A stretch of 14,970 bases of DNA from Betaproteobacteria bacterium (lineage in GTDB: Bacteria; Pseudomonadota; Gammaproteobacteria; Burkholderiales; Gallionellaceae): the NCBI GenBank assembly GCA_028871775.1, contig JAGWMH010000016.1:1-14970 (forward strand). The letters run 5' to 3'. Position 1 is the first letter of the stretch. Every line of letters starts with the position of its first letter. Below are positions 7,617 to 14,970 of the stretch, piece by piece. The position numbers and the translations under genes were made by a program. The notes beneath the pieces are model-generated. The model worked only from the letters and a program-made list of their open reading frames with translations, did not search any database and had not been told where the DNA came from.

Positions 7617-8105
7617 ATGCTTTACGAACTGAGCGGTGACATCCTGTTGAGCGGCGCGAAAGCCATCGTGCAGGGCGTCGCGCCGAACGATGACTTCCAT
7701 CACGGCCTCGCGCTGCAATTGCGCGAACGCATGCCGGCGCTGTACAAGGATTTCCGCCATTTCTGCCAGACCCAGCATCCCAAGTCGGGCGGGTTATGGA
7801 CCTGGACGAGCGCAGACAACCGCCATATCGTCAATCTGTTCACACAGGATGCCGCTTACGCTCACGGCAGCAAGCCCGGACATGCTACGCTCAGCCATGT
7901 GAACCACGCACTGCATGCCCTGCGCAATTTCGCGCAGAAGGAGAAGCTGGCCAGCCTCGCCTTGCCGCGCCTCTCATGCGGCATGAACGGTTTGGATTGG
8001 AGCGATGTGAAGCCGCTGATCGAAAAACATTTAGGTGATCTCGGCACCCCGGTCTATGTCTATGCCACTTATCAAAAAGGCGTGAAGGCCAACGAACCCA
8101 AGTAG
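7617..8105 (+). CDS. Macro-domain protein (ADP-ribose binding or hydrolysing type), atypical
   Basis: A 162-residue soluble protein with the macro-domain pattern of the TARG1/DarG-like branch. It opens LYELSGDILLSGAKAIVQGVA (residues 2-22), where ordinary macro domains have GDIT and AIVNAAN. It continues through a Gly-containing loop (HHGLALQLRE), VNLFTQ (72-77), and LALPRLSCGMNGLDWSDVKPLI (114 onward), which resembles the PRIGCGLDRLQW block of human TARG1. Proteins of this type bind ADP-ribose and may remove it from proteins, nucleic acids or metabolites. Two catalytic positions differ: Gln77 sits where TARG1 and DarG have a Lys after the Thr, and Asn124 where TARG1 has Asp. Activity may therefore differ or be binding only. 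The start has GGAGGG 7 bases upstream. It is tightly spaced between argG (13 bases) and ppnP (29 bases) and is probably cotranscribed. Its substrate is unknown. Confidence 0.82.
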   Translation: MLYELSGDILLSGAKAIVQGVAPNDDFHHGLALQLRERMPALYKDFRHFCQTQHPKSGGLWTWTSADNRHIVNLFTQDAAYAHGSKPGHATLSHVNHALHALRNFAQKEKLASLALPRLSCGMNGLDWSDVKPLIEKHLGDLGTPVYVYATYQKGVKANEPK

Positions 8106-8134
8106 AAGCCAATCAATCGAAAAAGGAATCCAGC

Positions 8135-8452
8135 ATGTCAGACAGAATCGACAACGTCAGTGTCGGCAAAAAAGCCAATGTGTTCTTCGGCGGCAAATGC
8201 GTATCGCACTCGGTATTCCTTCCGGACGGCTCGCGCAAGACCGTCGGCGTCGTCATGCCGGGCAGCCAGCTGGTGTTTAACGTGGGCACACCGGAACTGA
8301 TGGAGATCACCGCTGGCGAGTGCTCGGTGAAGATCGCCGGAGAACCTGCGTTCAAAACCTATACCGCAGGCACGAGCTTCAAGGTTGCGGCAAACGGCAG
8401 CTTCGAGATACACGCCAAAGACGAAGTGAATTACGTCTGCAGCTTCGGTTAA
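8135..8452 (+). CDS. ppnP: Pyrimidine/purine nucleoside phosphorylase PpnP
   Basis: A complete 105-residue single-domain cupin of the PpnP (YaiE, DUF1255) family. The E. coli member splits several purine and pyrimidine nucleosides with phosphate into base and ribose 1-phosphate. The family pattern is clear: NVFFGGKCVSHSV, then GSRKTVGVVMPG, FNVGTPELMEITAGE, AGTSFKVAANGSFEI and a YVCSF end. It is slightly longer than the E. coli protein (about 94 residues) at the N-terminus. AAAGGA lies about 7 bases before the ATG. The macro-domain gene 29 bases upstream is on the same strand, which suggests a shared role in nucleoside or ADP-ribose turnover; that link is inference. A REP-like pair separates it from yajQ. 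Confidence 0.93.
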   Translation: MSDRIDNVSVGKKANVFFGGKCVSHSVFLPDGSRKTVGVVMPGSQLVFNVGTPELMEITAGECSVKIAGEPAFKTYTAGTSFKVAANGSFEIHAKDEVNYVCSFG

Positions 8453-8462
8453 GCAACTGGAT

Positions 8463-8508
8463 GTAGGTCGGGCTTCAGCCCGACATGTCGGGTTAAAACC
8501 CGACCTAC
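8463..8508. repeat. Palindromic pair of REP-like units
   Basis: Two short hairpins lie side by side: GTCGGGCT-TC-AGCCCGAC (8467-8484) and GTCGGGTT-AA-AACCCGAC (8487-8504), both perfect. The whole block is also an inverted repeat (GTAGGTCGGG at 8463 against CCCGACCTAC ending 8508), so it can fold as one long hairpin or two small ones. This is the GTAGGTCGGG class of REP seen in many beta- and gammaproteobacteria. It lies in the 78-base gap between ppnP and yajQ and ends 12 bases before the yajQ Shine-Dalgarno. It probably affects message stability or partial termination. Confidence 0.85.
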
Positions 8509-8530
8509 GAGCAATCAACAAGGAGCAACC

Positions 8531-9019
8531 ATGCCGTCATTTGATATCGTTTCCGAAGCAGAGAAAACGGAAGTCAAGAACGCGGTCGACCAGACCAACA
8601 AGGAAGTTGGCACGCGCTTCGACTTCAAGGGCTCCGATGCGCGTGTGGAGCAGGCTGAACTGGCGCTCACCGTGTTCGCCGACAATGAATTCCAGCTGGG
8701 CCAGGTGCAGGACATCCTCAATGCCAGACTGGCCAAGCGCGGCGTGGATATCAAGTGTCTGGACATCAGCGACAAGGTCGAAAAAATCAGCGGCAACAAG
8801 GTGAAACGTGTCTGCACAGTGAAGGTGGGGGTGGAAATCGAGCTGGCTAAAAAGATCGTCAAGCTGCTCAAGGACAGCAAGATGAAGGTGCAGGCCAGCA
8901 TTCAGGGCGACACCGTGCGTGTCACCGGCAAGAACCGCGATGACCTGCAAGCCGCTATCGCGTTTATCAGGAAATCCATCACCGAATTCCCGTTGCAATA
9001 CCAGAATTTCCGCGACTGA
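8531..9019 (+). CDS. yajQ: YajQ family nucleotide-binding protein
   Basis: A complete 162-residue cytoplasmic protein of the YajQ (DUF520) family. It begins [21 protein letters not shown], contains TRFDFKG and [13 protein letters not shown], and ends with the [13 protein letters not shown] and [10 protein letters not shown] blocks, all family hallmarks. YajQ proteins have two ferredoxin-like domains and bind nucleotides or RNA. A Xanthomonas member binds cyclic di-GMP and acts with a transcription factor, but whether this one does is unknown. An AGGAG site lies 5 bases before the ATG. ppnP is upstream across a REP pair and a PAP2 gene begins 24 bases downstream on the same strand. Confidence 0.96.
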   Translation: MPSFDIVSEAEKTEVKNAVDQTNKEVGTRFDFKGSDARVEQAELALTVFADNEFQLGQVQDILNARLAKRGVDIKCLDISDKVEKISGNKVKRVCTVKVGVEIELAKKIVKLLKDSKMKVQASIQGDTVRVTGKNRDDLQAAIAFIRKSITEFPLQYQNFRD

Positions 9020-9043
9020 AAGATATATTGGGGGGATTGGGTC

Positions 9044-9841
9044 ATGCAATTGAACCTCGCTTCACGTTTACTGCAAGCCCTGTGCGCCAGCGCGCTGCTG
9101 TCCGCCCTGGCCCAGCCCGCGCGAGCTTCCGACACACCCTATGCTGAACTGCTCGTTGATGACATCAAACACGTCCTCACCGCCCCGTCGCGCTGGGAAA
9201 AACCGGAATGGCAAAATTTCGGACTGGCCGCGCTGGCCATAGCCGGTACTGCCGCAATCGTCGACCGCCCGTTGCGCGACGAGATGCGCCGCCAGTCCGG
9301 CAACGGCCGCTTCATGCGCGATGTCGAACGCTTCGGTGCAGGATATTCATTGGGCGTGCTGGGCGGTTTTTATCTGGCGGGCGCAGCGGGAAACAACGAC
9401 AGGGCACTGGCTGTTGCACAAGACGGCCTGGCCGCCAGTCTCATCGCCAGCGGCATCGTCACCCCCGTGCTGAAATACGCCACGGGCCGCAGCCGCCCGC
9501 GCGAGACCCCTGACATCGCCCATTTCCGCCCGTTCAGCGGAGCCGCTTCGTTTCCTTCCGGGCATACCACCCAGGCCTTCGCCGTGGCCTCGGTCATCTC
9601 GGCTCACTATGATGAAACCTGGGTGAAATGTTCTTCCTATACCGTTGCCGGACTGGTCGGCGTGGCGCGCAGTTATCACGACGCCCACTTCGCCTCTGAT
9701 GTGCTGGCAGGCGCTTTGATCGGCACACTGGTCGGGCAGACTGTGGTTGCCTACAATCAGCCCCGGCGTTCCGGCAAAGTGGCGCTGCTGCCCGAAGTAA
9801 CGCCGGGATGGGCAGGCGCGCGCCTCGCGGGCAATTTTTAG
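9044..9841 (+). CDS. Exported PAP2-family phosphatase
   Basis: A 265-residue protein with a Sec-type signal peptide (hydrophobic stretch followed by QPARA, cleavage likely after residue 28), so it acts in the periplasm or at the membrane. All three PAP2 signatures are present: Lys144 with Arg151-Pro152 (KYATGRSRP), PSGH at 171-174, and Arg209 with His215 and Asp219 (RSYHDAHFASD). Such enzymes remove phosphate from lipid pyrophosphates or phosphatidate, for example undecaprenyl pyrophosphate, though some are general acid phosphatases; the substrate cannot be told here. Several hydrophobic helices surround the motifs. A G-rich stretch (GGGGGGA) ahead of the ATG acts as ribosome binding site. 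It follows yajQ by 24 bases and is probably the last gene of that transcription unit. Confidence 0.9.
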   Translation: MQLNLASRLLQALCASALLSALAQPARASDTPYAELLVDDIKHVLTAPSRWEKPEWQNFGLAALAIAGTAAIVDRPLRDEMRRQSGNGRFMRDVERFGAGYSLGVLGGFYLAGAAGNNDRALAVAQDGLAASLIASGIVTPVLKYATGRSRPRETPDIAHFRPFSGAASFPSGHTTQAFAVASVISAHYDETWVKCSSYTVAGLVGVARSYHDAHFASDVLAGALIGTLVGQTVVAYNQPRRSGKVALLPEVTPGWAGARLAGNF

Positions 9842-9864
9842 AGCGCGGGAACCGGGCCGGCTAC

Positions 9865-9877
9865 AACTGTTACAGTT
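9865..9877. promoter_or_regulatory. Short palindrome upstream of yajL
   Basis: AACTGT and ACAGTT flank a single T, a perfect 6-base inverted repeat in the 69-base gap between the PAP2 gene and yajL. It overlaps the start of TTTACA (9876-9881), a possible -35 box, although no good -10 follows. It could be an operator, but the evidence is thin. Confidence 0.3.
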
Positions 9878-9910
9878 TACAATTGCTTCATCTGTCCAAT
9901 TTTTAAACCC

Positions 9911-10453
9911 ATGAAAACTGCCCTGATCATTTTTGCCGATGGCAGCGAAGAACTCGAGGCTGTCACAGTCGTTAACATTCTGCGCCGCGCCGGCGTTGCC
10001 GTCACCCTGGCAGGCTTGACTGCCGGCGCGCTGCGCGGCAGCCGCGGCGTGGCGCTGCTACCGGACACCACGCTGAACGTAGCGCTGGCGCACAGCTACG
10101 ACATGGTGGTGCTGCCCGGCGGGCAGCCCGGCACCAACAGCCTGAAGGGCGATGCGCGGGTATTGAAACTGGTGCAACAGATGGCACAGCAGGGGAAATA
10201 CGTTGCCGCCATCTGCGCCGCACCCTCTGTGCTGGCAACAGCCGGTTTGCTCGACGGCAAGCGTGCCACCTGCTTCCCGACCTGCCTGGATGATTTTCCC
10301 GGTATCAATTTGCAAACAGCCGCAGTGGTGGAAGACGGCAAGCTGATAACCTCGCGCGGCCCCGGCACAGCAATGGATTTTGCCTTGACATTGGTAGAGC
10401 GCCTGATGGGCCAAGCCAAACGCGCAGAGGTCGAGGCCGGGCTGCAAAGATAA
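9911..10453 (+). CDS. yajL: DJ-1/PfpI family protein, YajL type
   Basis: A complete 180-residue cytoplasmic protein closely patterned on E. coli YajL and human DJ-1. It has the GSEELEAV segment with Glu16 (the DJ-1 Glu18 equivalent), VVLPGGQPGTNSL, the nucleophile elbow AAICAAPSVLA with Cys102 (the DJ-1 Cys106 equivalent) and the SRGPGTAMDFAL end. Family members protect against oxidative and carbonyl stress; proposed activities include chaperone, glyoxalase and deglycase, and these are debated. The residues for a reactive, oxidisable cysteine are intact. There is no clear Shine-Dalgarno (TTTTTAAACCC before the ATG), so the transcript might be nearly leaderless. nnrS follows after 44 bases on the same strand. 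Confidence 0.94.
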   Translation: MKTALIIFADGSEELEAVTVVNILRRAGVAVTLAGLTAGALRGSRGVALLPDTTLNVALAHSYDMVVLPGGQPGTNSLKGDARVLKLVQQMAQQGKYVAAICAAPSVLATAGLLDGKRATCFPTCLDDFPGINLQTAAVVEDGKLITSRGPGTAMDFALTLVERLMGQAKRAEVEAGLQR

Positions 10454-10497
10454 CCCCTATGCATCTTTCGACGCCGCATTTCCAGTGCAGATAACCC

Positions 10498-11742
10498 ATG
10501 ATTCCACTCCCTGATCGCACCCCGTCGCGCTGGCAAATCTTCACGGCCGCACCGCACCGTGTCAGGTTCTTCGGCGGCGCATTGCAGACCGTGGCGGCAA
10601 TGCTGTGGTGGCTGACCGATCTGTCCATGCGCTACGAATTGCCGGCGCACTCTGTAAGCTGGCCTGTAACACCCGTCGCGGCGCATGCCTATCTGTTGAT
10701 CTACGGGATGTTCCCGTTTTTCATGTTCGGGTTTTTGATGACCACTTTCCCGCGCTGGATGGCAGGCAAGGAAATTCCCGCACGGCGTTACATTCCCGCC
10801 TTCGTGCTGTTGATGCTGGGAGCCGTATGCTTTTACCTCGGGCTGGCCGGCAACCGGATGCTGCTTGCTGTCAGCGCCATGCTCACCCTGTGCGGCTGGG
10901 CCATCGCCTGGCATGCACTGCTGCGCGTGCTGCTGGACACATCACACCACAACAAACGCCATCCCATTGTCGCCCTGATAACGCTGGCCGCAGGCTGGTG
11001 CGGCGTGGCGGCCTACCTCGCCTGGCTGCTGGGCGGCCAGGCGGCGTGGCTGAACTGCGCCCTGCAGGCCGGCATCTGGCTGTTCCTGCTGCCGGAATTC
11101 GTAACTGTCGGCCACCGCATGATTCCCTTCTTTACCAGCAGCGCCCTGCCGCAAAGCCGTGTCACGAGTGCCGATTGGCCCTGGTGGGTGATTCTGGCCT
11201 GCTCCGTCGGCCATGGCATGTTGCAGCTGGCCGGCGCATCCTCGTGGCTGTGGCTTTGTGATGCGCCACTGGCCGCCGGCGCGCTATATCTATCCTATGC
11301 ATGGAACCTGCGCCGCAGCCTCGCAGTGCCCATGCTGGCAGTACTGCATATCGGCTTTGCCTGGCTGGGTATCTCCGCCCTGCTGTTCACGGCACAAAGC
11401 CTTACCCTGCTGCTCAGCCACGGCGAACATTCCCCGCTCGGCCTGGCGCCACTGCATGCGCTGACTATCGGCTGCTTTTCCACGCTGCTGATCGGCATGG
11501 CCACGCGCGTCACCCTTGGTCACGCAGGCTTGCCGGTCAATGTCAGACGGCCAATGTGGCTGCCGCTCGCAGGCATGCAGGCAGTCGTGCTGCTGCGCAT
11601 TCTGGCCGACATGCTGCCCGCACAATGGAGTCCGTGGCTGTACCTGGCCGCTGCCACGACATGGCTGGCCTGCTTCCTGCCATGGGTGATTGTCTACCTG
11701 CCCGCTTACCTGCGCCCGCGCGCAGACGGGCGCCCCGGCTGA
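10498..11742 (+). CDS. nnrS: NnrS family haem-copper membrane protein
   Basis: A complete 414-residue polytopic inner-membrane protein with about twelve hydrophobic helices. The NnrS blocks are clear: HAYLLIYGMFPFFMFGF starting at His63, VTVGHRMIPFFTSS (202-215), and PLHALTIGCFSTLLIGMATRVTLGHAG (318-344), which carry the conserved histidines expected to bind haem and copper. NnrS proteins are linked to nitric-oxide tolerance and often lie in NO-responsive regulons with denitrification genes; here no nitrate, nitrite or NO reductase genes are nearby. The Shine-Dalgarno is not obvious. yajL is 44 bases upstream, so a joint response to nitrosative and oxidative stress is possible but inferred. 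No NorR- or Dnr-type site was recognised upstream. Confidence 0.94.
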   Translation: MIPLPDRTPSRWQIFTAAPHRVRFFGGALQTVAAMLWWLTDLSMRYELPAHSVSWPVTPVAAHAYLLIYGMFPFFMFGFLMTTFPRWMAGKEIPARRYIPAFVLLMLGAVCFYLGLAGNRMLLAVSAMLTLCGWAIAWHALLRVLLDTSHHNKRHPIVALITLAAGWCGVAAYLAWLLGGQAAWLNCALQAGIWLFLLPEFVTVGHRMIPFFTSSALPQSRVTSADWPWWVILACSVGHGMLQLAGASSWLWLCDAPLAAGALYLSYAWNLRRSLAVPMLAVLHIGFAWLGISALLFTAQSLTLLLSHGEHSPLGLAPLHALTIGCFSTLLIGMATRVTLGHAGLPVNVRRPMWLPLAGMQAVVLLRILADMLPAQWSPWLYLAAATTWLACFLPWVIVYLPAYLRPRADGRPG

Positions 11743-11897
11743 AAACCCGCCTGTGGAATTTTATTGCCCTTCACATCCGGCCATTTTTTCGTTAGGATGC
11801 GCATCAAATCCCAGCGGTTCACCCCAATTTACCCCGCATTGCATTTACCGTAACCACCAGATTCTTTAGTCATCACTTAATTAAAGCGAGGCCCACC

Positions 11898-12224
11898 ATG
11901 AGCGAACACATCCGTTATGTCACCGATTCAACCTTTGCCGCCGAAGCGCTGCAAGCCCCGTTGCCCGTGCTGGTGGACTACTGGGCGGAATGGTGCGGCC
12001 CATGCCGCATGATCGCCCCGGTGCTGGAAGAGGTCGCCAGGGAATACGCCGGACGTCTGGTGGTGGCCAAGCTGAATGTGGACGAAAACCAGCAGACTCC
12101 GCAGAAATACGGCATCCGCGGCATACCCACGCTGATGCTGTTCAAGAATGGCAATGTCGAGGCAACCAAGGTCGGGGCGGTGTCAAAATCACAACTCACC
12201 GCATTTATTGACAGCCATATCTAA
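11898..12224 (+). CDS. trxA: Thioredoxin
   Basis: A complete 108-residue single-domain thioredoxin, the usual length. The active site is WCGPC (32-36, Cys33 and Cys36), Asp27 corresponds to the buried Asp26 of E. coli Trx, and Pro77 in GIPTLMLF is the conserved cis-proline. It reduces protein disulphides in the cytoplasm, recharged by thioredoxin reductase, and serves ribonucleotide reductase and other enzymes. GAGG 6 bases before the ATG is the ribosome binding site. The 155 bases before it hold no gene and only a weak promoter candidate (TTGCAT at 11839 with a poor -10). The trxA-rho order is widespread in Proteobacteria. Confidence 0.97.
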   Translation: MSEHIRYVTDSTFAAEALQAPLPVLVDYWAEWCGPCRMIAPVLEEVAREYAGRLVVAKLNVDENQQTPQKYGIRGIPTLMLFKNGNVEATKVGAVSKSQLTAFIDSHI

Positions 12225-12408
12225 ACCGTTTAGCATCGCGCCTGCAACTGTTCTGTTTCGTCCTCACAGCAGCAACCCATAACTAAAAAAGACACTCAAG
12301 GCAGTTCAGGCGCGCGGCATCCCCGCGCAAACCGTAATACTTCCCAAGCCAGGCGCCCCTAGCGCAGCCAGTTTCCCTTAACTCCGTACGATCACTATCC
12401 CCTTCCTT
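12225..12408 (+). promoter_or_regulatory. C-rich rho leader, candidate Rho autoregulation region
   Basis: The 184 bases between trxA and rho contain no ORF of note. From 12301 to 12408 I count 44 C against 21 G, and in the last 48 bases 19 C against 6 G; the final bases before the ATG are CCCCTTCCTT with no Shine-Dalgarno. Such C-rich, G-poor RNA is the kind Rho loads on (rut-like). rho is autoregulated through premature termination in its leader in E. coli, so the same is plausible here. A GC stem (GCGCGG / CCGCGC, 12312-12328) sits within it. No strong promoter was found; CATAAC at 12278 is only a weak -10. Confidence 0.55.
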
Positions 12409-13665
12409 ATGCATTTATCCGACCTCAAGATCAAGCACATCACCGAACTGGTGGACATGGCAACAACCAACCAGATCGACAACGCCAACCGCATGCGCAA
12501 GCAAGACCTGATTTTTGCCCTGCTGAAAAACCAGGCAAAAAAAGGCGAGAGCATTTTCGGCGAAGGAACGCTGGAAGTGCTGCCGGACGGCTTCGGCTTC
12601 CTGCGCTCGCCGGACACTTCTTACCTCGCCGGACCGGACGACATCTACGTCAGCCCGAGCCAGATCCGCCGCTTCAACCTGCATACCGGGGATTCGATTG
12701 AAGGCGAGATCCGCACCCCCAAGGAAGGCGAGCGTTACGTCGCACTGGTGAAAGTGGACAAGGTTAATGACGAGGCCCCGGAAAATGCGAAGAACAAGAT
12801 ACTGTTCGAAAACCTGACGCCGCTGTTCCCGACCAAGCAGATGACCCTGGAGCGCGACATCCGCGCCGAGGAAAACATCACAGGCCGCATCATCGATATC
12901 GTCGCCCCCATCGGCAAGGGCCAGCGCGGCTTGCTGGTGGCATCGCCGAAGTCGGGCAAGACCGTGATGCTGCAGCACATCGCTCATTCCATCGCCTCCA
13001 ACAGCCCGGATGCGCACCTGATCGTGCTGCTGATTGACGAACGCCCCGAGGAAGTTACGGAAATGCAGCGTTCGGTGCGCGGCGAAGTCGTGTCATCCAC
13101 TTTCGACGAACCGGCCACACGCCACGTGCAAGTCGCCGAAATGGTGCTGGAAAAAGCCAAGCGCCTGGTCGAACACAAAAAGGACGTGGTGATCCTTCTG
13201 GATTCCATCACCCGCCTGGCGCGCGCCTACAACACCGTGGTGCCGTCTTCCGGCAAGGTGTTGACCGGCGGTGTGGACGCCAATGCCCTGCAACGCCCCA
13301 AGCGCTTCTTCGGTGCAGCGCGCAACATCGAGGAAGGCGGCTCGCTCACCATCATCGCCACCGCGCTGGTGGATACCGGCTCGCGCATGGACGATGTGAT
13401 TTACGAGGAATTCAAGGGTACCGGCAACATGGAAATCCACCTCGACCGGCGCATGGCCGAAAAGCGCATCTACCCGGCAATCAACGTCAACCGCTCCGGC
13501 ACCCGCAAGGAAGAATTGCTGATCAAGGCCGACGTGCTGCAAAAAATCTGGGTATTGCGCAAACTGCTCTACCCGATGGACGAGCTGGAAGCGATGGAAT
13601 TCCTGCTGGACAAGATCAAGGCGACCAAGAACAACGCCGACTTCTTTGACTCCATGCGGCGTTAA
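12409..13665 (+). CDS. rho: Transcription termination factor Rho
   Basis: A complete 418-residue protein that aligns along its length with E. coli Rho (419). It is the hexameric RNA-dependent ATPase/helicase that ends untranslated transcripts. The N-terminal RNA-binding domain shows [12 protein letters not shown], the cold-shock-like [23 protein letters not shown] and SQIRRFNL. The ATPase part has Walker A SPKSGKT (Lys181 and Lys184, same numbers as E. coli), [15 protein letters not shown], Walker [11 protein letters not shown] and the Q-loop/R-loop region [11 protein letters not shown]. The bicyclomycin-contact and RNA-translocation elements look intact, and there is no N-terminal insertion of the kind found in some phyla. 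The start matches the family N-terminus although no Shine-Dalgarno precedes it. rplU has its own promoter just after the stop. Confidence 0.98.
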   Translation: MHLSDLKIKHITELVDMATTNQIDNANRMRKQDLIFALLKNQAKKGESIFGEGTLEVLPDGFGFLRSPDTSYLAGPDDIYVSPSQIRRFNLHTGDSIEGEIRTPKEGERYVALVKVDKVNDEAPENAKNKILFENLTPLFPTKQMTLERDIRAEENITGRIIDIVAPIGKGQRGLLVASPKSGKTVMLQHIAHSIASNSPDAHLIVLLIDERPEEVTEMQRSVRGEVVSSTFDEPATRHVQVAEMVLEKAKRLVEHKKDVVILLDSITRLARAYNTVVPSSGKVLTGGVDANALQRPKRFFGAARNIEEGGSLTIIATALVDTGSRMDDVIYEEFKGTGNMEIHLDRRMAEKRIYPAINVNRSGTRKEELLIKADVLQKIWVLRKLLYPMDELEAMEFLLDKIKATKNNADFFDSMRR

Positions 13666-13673
13666 AAACCATT

Positions 13674-13701
13674 TTGACGGCTGGAACCGTTTGTGTATAA
13701 T
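13674..13701 (+). promoter_or_regulatory. Sigma-70 promoter of rplU-rpmA
   Basis: TTGACG (13674-13679) and a perfect TATAAT (13696-13701) stand 16 bases apart, starting 8 bases after the rho stop. GCGCGGC follows the -10 box, again a GC-rich discriminator as at rpsT. The leader before rplU would be about 30 bases. Confidence 0.88.
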
Positions 13702-13738
13702 GCGCGGCTCTGTAAAACCGCATTCAAGCGAGGTTGTT

Positions 13739-14050
13739 ATGTACGCAGTAATCAAGACCGGTGGCAAGCAATACCGCGTTACCGCCGGTGAAACCCTGAA
13801 AATAGAATCCGTCGGCGGCGACGTCGGCAGCGGAATCGTGCTGGACAAGGTGCTGATGGTTGGCAATGGCGACAAGGTATCTGTCGGCAAGCCCCTGCTG
13901 GCCGGCGCCACCGTTAGCGCGACCATCGTATCGAACGGCCGCCACGACAAGGTAAAAATCTTCAAGATGCGCCGCCGCAAGCATTACCAGAAACACCAAG
14001 GGCATCGCCAGAACTACACCGAAATCCGTATTGACGGCATTTCTGCTTAA
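13739..14050 (+). CDS. rplU: 50S ribosomal protein L21
   Basis: A complete 103-residue L21, starting [14 protein letters not shown] with the family's usual first residues. [17 protein letters not shown] near the C-terminus is the basic rRNA-binding segment. L21 binds 23S rRNA in the large subunit. The ATG at 13739 is chosen over an upstream in-frame ATG at 13646 that lies inside rho, because the promoter (13674-13701) starts after that and GAGG sits 5 bases before 13739. It forms the common rplU-rpmA-obgE order. Confidence 0.98.
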   Translation: MYAVIKTGGKQYRVTAGETLKIESVGGDVGSGIVLDKVLMVGNGDKVSVGKPLLAGATVSATIVSNGRHDKVKIFKMRRRKHYQKHQGHRQNYTEIRIDGISA

Positions 14051-14068
14051 TACTGAAGGAGCACAACC

Positions 14069-14326
14069 ATGGCATCAAAAAAAGGCGGCGGCAGTACCAG
14101 TAACGGCCGTGACTCACACTCAAAACGCCTGGGTGTAAAAAGCTACGGCGGCGAACTTATCAATGCGGGCAGCATCATCGTGCGTCAGCGCGGCACCAAA
14201 ATCCACGCCGGTGACAACGTCGGCATGGGCAAGGATCACACCCTCTTCGCCACGATTACCGGCAAGGTTGTGTTCGCCATTAAAGGTGCAGCCAAGCGCA
14301 AAACCGTCAGCGTGGTTGCGGCGTAA
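14069..14326 (+). CDS. rpmA: 50S ribosomal protein L27
   Basis: A complete 85-residue L27. [22 protein letters not shown] is a slight variant of the usual start (the family commonly has MAHKKAGGSTRNGRDS), followed by [22 protein letters not shown] and [10 protein letters not shown]. The flexible N-terminus reaches toward the peptidyl-transferase centre. There is no N-terminal extension needing cleavage of the Firmicutes kind. AAGGAG lies 7 bases before the ATG, and the gene starts 18 bases after rplU, in the same transcript. A terminator follows 21 bases after the stop. Confidence 0.98.
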   Translation: MASKKGGGSTSNGRDSHSKRLGVKSYGGELINAGSIIVRQRGTKIHAGDNVGMGKDHTLFATITGKVVFAIKGAAKRKTVSVVAA

Positions 14327-14347
14327 GCGCTCCTGGCTAAGTACAAT

Positions 14348-14379
14348 AAGCCCTATCGCAAGGTAGGGCTTTTTTGTTT
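14348..14379 (+). terminator. Intrinsic terminator after rpmA
   Basis: AAGCCCTA (14348-14355) pairs perfectly with TAGGGCTT (14364-14371) around an 8-base loop, followed by a T-rich run (TTTTGTTT). It ends the rplU-rpmA transcript and may allow some read-through into obgE, which starts 31 bases later. Confidence 0.88.
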
Positions 14380-14400
14380 CTGGCGGAAAAACAAAATTAA

Positions 14401-14970
<570 letters not shown>

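Noticed and set aside
7617..8105. A DarTG-type toxin-antitoxin system around the macro-domain gene
   Set aside because: No DarT-like ADP-ribosyltransferase is adjacent; the neighbours are argG and ppnP, and the DarG-type catalytic lysine position is a glutamine.
13093..13980. A 295-codon minus-strand frame across the end of rho and rplU
   Set aside because: It is antisense to two conserved genes and to the rplU promoter, and has no recognisable domain.

Overview
The window reads as a contiguous piece of a betaproteobacterial chromosome. Gene content and order (murJ, a DUF3579 gene, rpsT, argD-argF-argG, yajQ, trxA-rho and rplU-rpmA-obgE) and the protein sequences fit the Nitrosomonadales, possibly the Gallionellaceae (Sideroxydans or Gallionella type). 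That placement rests on family recognition, not on a search. Nearly all of it is core housekeeping sequence. There is no phage, CRISPR array, tRNA or rRNA, and no transposase gene.

Layout. On the minus strand, murJ (lipid II flippase) runs off the left edge and is preceded by a small DUF3579 gene. Divergent from these is a membrane-anchored diguanylate cyclase (2071-3399). Next come rpsT with a textbook sigma-70 promoter and terminator, and then a gene-free stretch of about 360 bases. That stretch holds two hairpins and a roughly 200-base element with terminal inverted repeats that looks like a MITE; it ends only 7 bases before argD. The arginine genes argD and argF lie 1 base apart, and argG follows after a 96-base gap filled by a REP-like repeat. 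Behind argG is a compact run of a macro-domain protein, ppnP (nucleoside phosphorylase), a second REP-like repeat pair, yajQ and a secreted PAP2 phosphatase. Then come yajL (DJ-1 family) with nnrS (haem-copper membrane protein tied to NO tolerance), and a gene-expression block of trxA, rho (with a C-rich leader lacking a Shine-Dalgarno), rplU-rpmA with its own promoter and terminator, and the first 187 codons of obgE.

How the genes work together. argD, argF and argG supply three steps from N-acetylglutamate semialdehyde to argininosuccinate. rpsT, rho, rplU, rpmA and obgE serve translation, termination and ribosome assembly. The diguanylate cyclase makes c-di-GMP, and YajQ proteins in some bacteria bind it, but nothing here links the two directly. 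The macro-domain plus PpnP pair could handle ADP-ribose or nucleoside by-products; that is inference.

No clear undescribed system was found. The items most worth a second look are the MITE-like element that now forms the argD 5' region, the atypical macro-domain protein beside ppnP, a 14-base palindromic core shared by the MITE and a REP unit, and the C-rich rho leader.
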